From positions 1-64,000 of the forward strand of contig NZ_QNVY02000006.1 in NCBI RefSeq assembly GCF_003314435.2: a stretch of DNA of 64,000 bases. The letters run 5' to 3'. Position numbers and translations under genes: made by a program. The notes beneath the pieces are model-generated. The model did not search any database and was not told the origin of the DNA. It saw only the letters and a program-made list of their open reading frames with translations. Each line of letters opens with the position of its first letter. Within the stretch, counting starts at the first letter, position 1. Positions 62,731-64,000 of this stretch are shown here, one piece after another. This DNA comes from Flavobacterium petrolei. Lineage in GTDB: Bacteria > Bacteroidota > Bacteroidia > Flavobacteriales > Flavobacteriaceae.

Positions 62731-64000
62731 ATGAAAAATTTACAATTTATAATAATACTAACAAAGCCATTCCAGGTGTATCGCATTCTTTTGGTTTTGG
62801 CACTAATACTGTCTTCAAGTTCCTGTAGTGAATTTGTGGAGGTTCCATTACCTAATTCTCAGCTTACAGGAACTACAGTTTTTGAAAGTGAATTGACAGC
62901 AAATGCAGCAATGGCACAAATCTATGCACAACTTCGTGACGGCGGCATACTATCTGGATTACCTACTGGTGCATCTGTTAGAATGGGATTGTATGCGGAT
63001 GAATTACAAGATTATACCAACTCTACAATTTCGCTACCTATTTACAACAATGCGCTTACGGCTGACAATGCTACTGTGGCGTCACTTTGGACTTCAAGCT
63101 ATAGTCAAATATATAATGCAAATTCGGTTATTCAAGGTATTGAAAATTCGACTGGGTTACCTATTGCGGTTAAAAACAGAGTGTCGGGTGAAGCACTATT
63201 CGTTCGTGCTTTAGTGCATTTTTATTTGTTGCAAATTTATGGTAGCATCCCCTATATTACAGGAACCAATTATGAAATTAATAGAAAAGTTACTCGCAGT
63301 GCTGCGGATGAAGTATATGCAGCAATCGCGAAGGATTTAGAAAGTGCCAGTACTAGATTACCTGAAAATTATAGTTCTTCGGATCGTGCAAAACCCAATA
63401 AAATGGTGGCCAAAGCCATGTTGGCGAGAGTATATTTATACAGGAATAAAAATACAGAAGCAGCAAATGAAGCAACTACTGTTATCAATAGTCCGCTTTA
63501 TGCTTGGGAAACGGATTTAAACAAGATTTTTCTAAGAAATAGTAAAACTACTATTTGGCAATTAGCATCAGCAACAGCGGTACGAAACAGTAATGAAGGT
63601 ACAACTTTTATTTTCGTATCTGGACCGCCACCAGTTTGTGCGCTTCGCACCGATTTTATGATTGCATTTGAAACAGGTGACCAGCGCAAAGTGAATTGGA
63701 CAAAGTCAGTTACCACTGGACTAAATACTTGGTATCATCCCAATAAATACAAACTACGCACCGCAACAACAAGTTCGCAGGAATATTCTATTGTGTTGCG
63801 CTTAGCAGAACAATATTTGATCAGAGCCGAGGCAAGAGCCAAACAAGGTGATTTAGCGGGCGCAAAAGAAGATTTAAATAAAATAAGAACGACCGCAGGC
63901 TTACCAATAACTACATCATCTATCACTTCTGAAATTTTATCTGAAATTCAAAAACAACGAAGATTTGAGTTTTTTACGGAACACGGTCATCGCTTTTTTG
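62731..64000 (+). CDS. SusD-like lipoprotein, partial (runs off window end)
   Basis: ATG at 62731; 423 codons are in the window with no stop. An unusually long signal region leads to lipobox SSSC (LILSSSSCSEFVEVPLPNSQ). SusD features follow: VSGEALFVRALVHFYLLQIY, KPNKMVAKAMLARVYLYRNK, LRLAEQYLIRAEARAKQGDL and, at the very edge, IQKQRRFEFFTEHGHRFF, which opens the conserved C-terminal block. About 30-50 residues are missing. Partner of the SusC-like protein just upstream. Confidence 0.92.
   Translation, partial: MKNLQFIIILTKPFQVYRILLVLALILSSSSCSEFVEVPLPNSQLTGTTVFESELTANAAMAQIYAQLRDGGILSGLPTGASVRMGLYADELQDYTNSTISLPIYNNALTADNATVASLWTSSYSQIYNANSVIQGIENSTGLPIAVKNRVSGEALFVRALVHFYLLQIYGSIPYITGTNYEINRKVTRSAADEVYAAIAKDLESASTRLPENYSSSDRAKPNKMVAKAMLARVYLYRNKNTEAANEATTVINSPLYAWETDLNKIFLRNSKTTIWQLASATAVRNSNEGTTFIFVSGPPPVCALRTDFMIAFETGDQRKVNWTKSVTTGLNTWYHPNKYKLRTATTSSQEYSIVLRLAEQYLIRAEARAKQGDLAGAKEDLNKIRTTAGLPITTSSITSEILSEIQKQRRFEFFTEHGHRFF

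Noticed and set aside
1..64000. CRISPR arrays
   Set aside because: No set of short identical direct repeats with unique spacers was seen. The only tandem repeat (41284-41463) has no spacers.

Overview
The window reads as chromosome of a Flavobacterium-like member of the Bacteroidota. It is AT-rich and carries the type IX secretion and gliding genes porV, porU and gldJ next to murF and pdhA/E2, two SusC/SusD pairs, a SusR-like propeller regulator, and TAnnTTTG-like promoter boxes in place of E. coli-type ones. It opens with a 5S rRNA gene, so it lies just downstream of an rRNA operon.

Layout. 0-1.5 kb: 5S rRNA, its terminator and a decayed IS3 element. 1.5-15.3 kb: conserved core genes (miaE, a glycosyltransferase, pyruvate dehydrogenase E2 and E1-alpha, cytidine deaminase, porV, porU, gldJ, murF). 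15.3-32.8 kb: a polysaccharide utilisation locus (PUL) with a SusR-like regulator, SusC/SusD, an endonuclease/exonuclease/phosphatase-fold protein, two GH30 enzymes, a GH5-CBM6 enzyme, a GH3 beta-glucosidase and a NUDIX-type regulator. The enzyme set points to a beta-glucan, probably one with beta-1,6 linkages. 33.0-46.6 kb: an accessory block with a two-component system, a TonB-dependent-type receptor, a COG4705 membrane protein, an AraC regulator with a membrane domain, an Omp85-type barrel and a PepSY-like protein. It ends in a tight run of lipid genes: LTA-synthase-like phosphoglycerol transferase, diacylglycerol kinase, EamA half-transporter and PAP2 phosphatase.

46.6-59 kb is a mobile and defence region. 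It holds a truncated XRE regulator behind very strong palindromic operators and a serine hydrolase lipoprotein. Next comes what looks like an integron-style cassette array: five long imperfect inverted repeats with AACGTY and GTTA/GTTG-type ends bracket minus-strand genes. The array carries two unknown membrane proteins, a Septu-like ATPase plus HNH nuclease module, and a 58-aa membrane protein. It is followed by an IS91-type unit (tyrosine recombinase plus HUH transposase), then a TIGR04141/DUF6119-type protein with an XRE repressor and three palindromes. 59-64 kb: a structured, mostly non-coding leader and a second SusC/SusD pair whose SusD runs off the window end.

The most notable finding is the cassette-like array with attC-like structures carrying a putative anti-phage module and no recognisable integron integrase in view. 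The phosphoglycerol/DAG-recycling gene run and the TIGR04141-XRE-operator unit come next. Functions are assigned by recognising families in the translated sequence; no database search was run.
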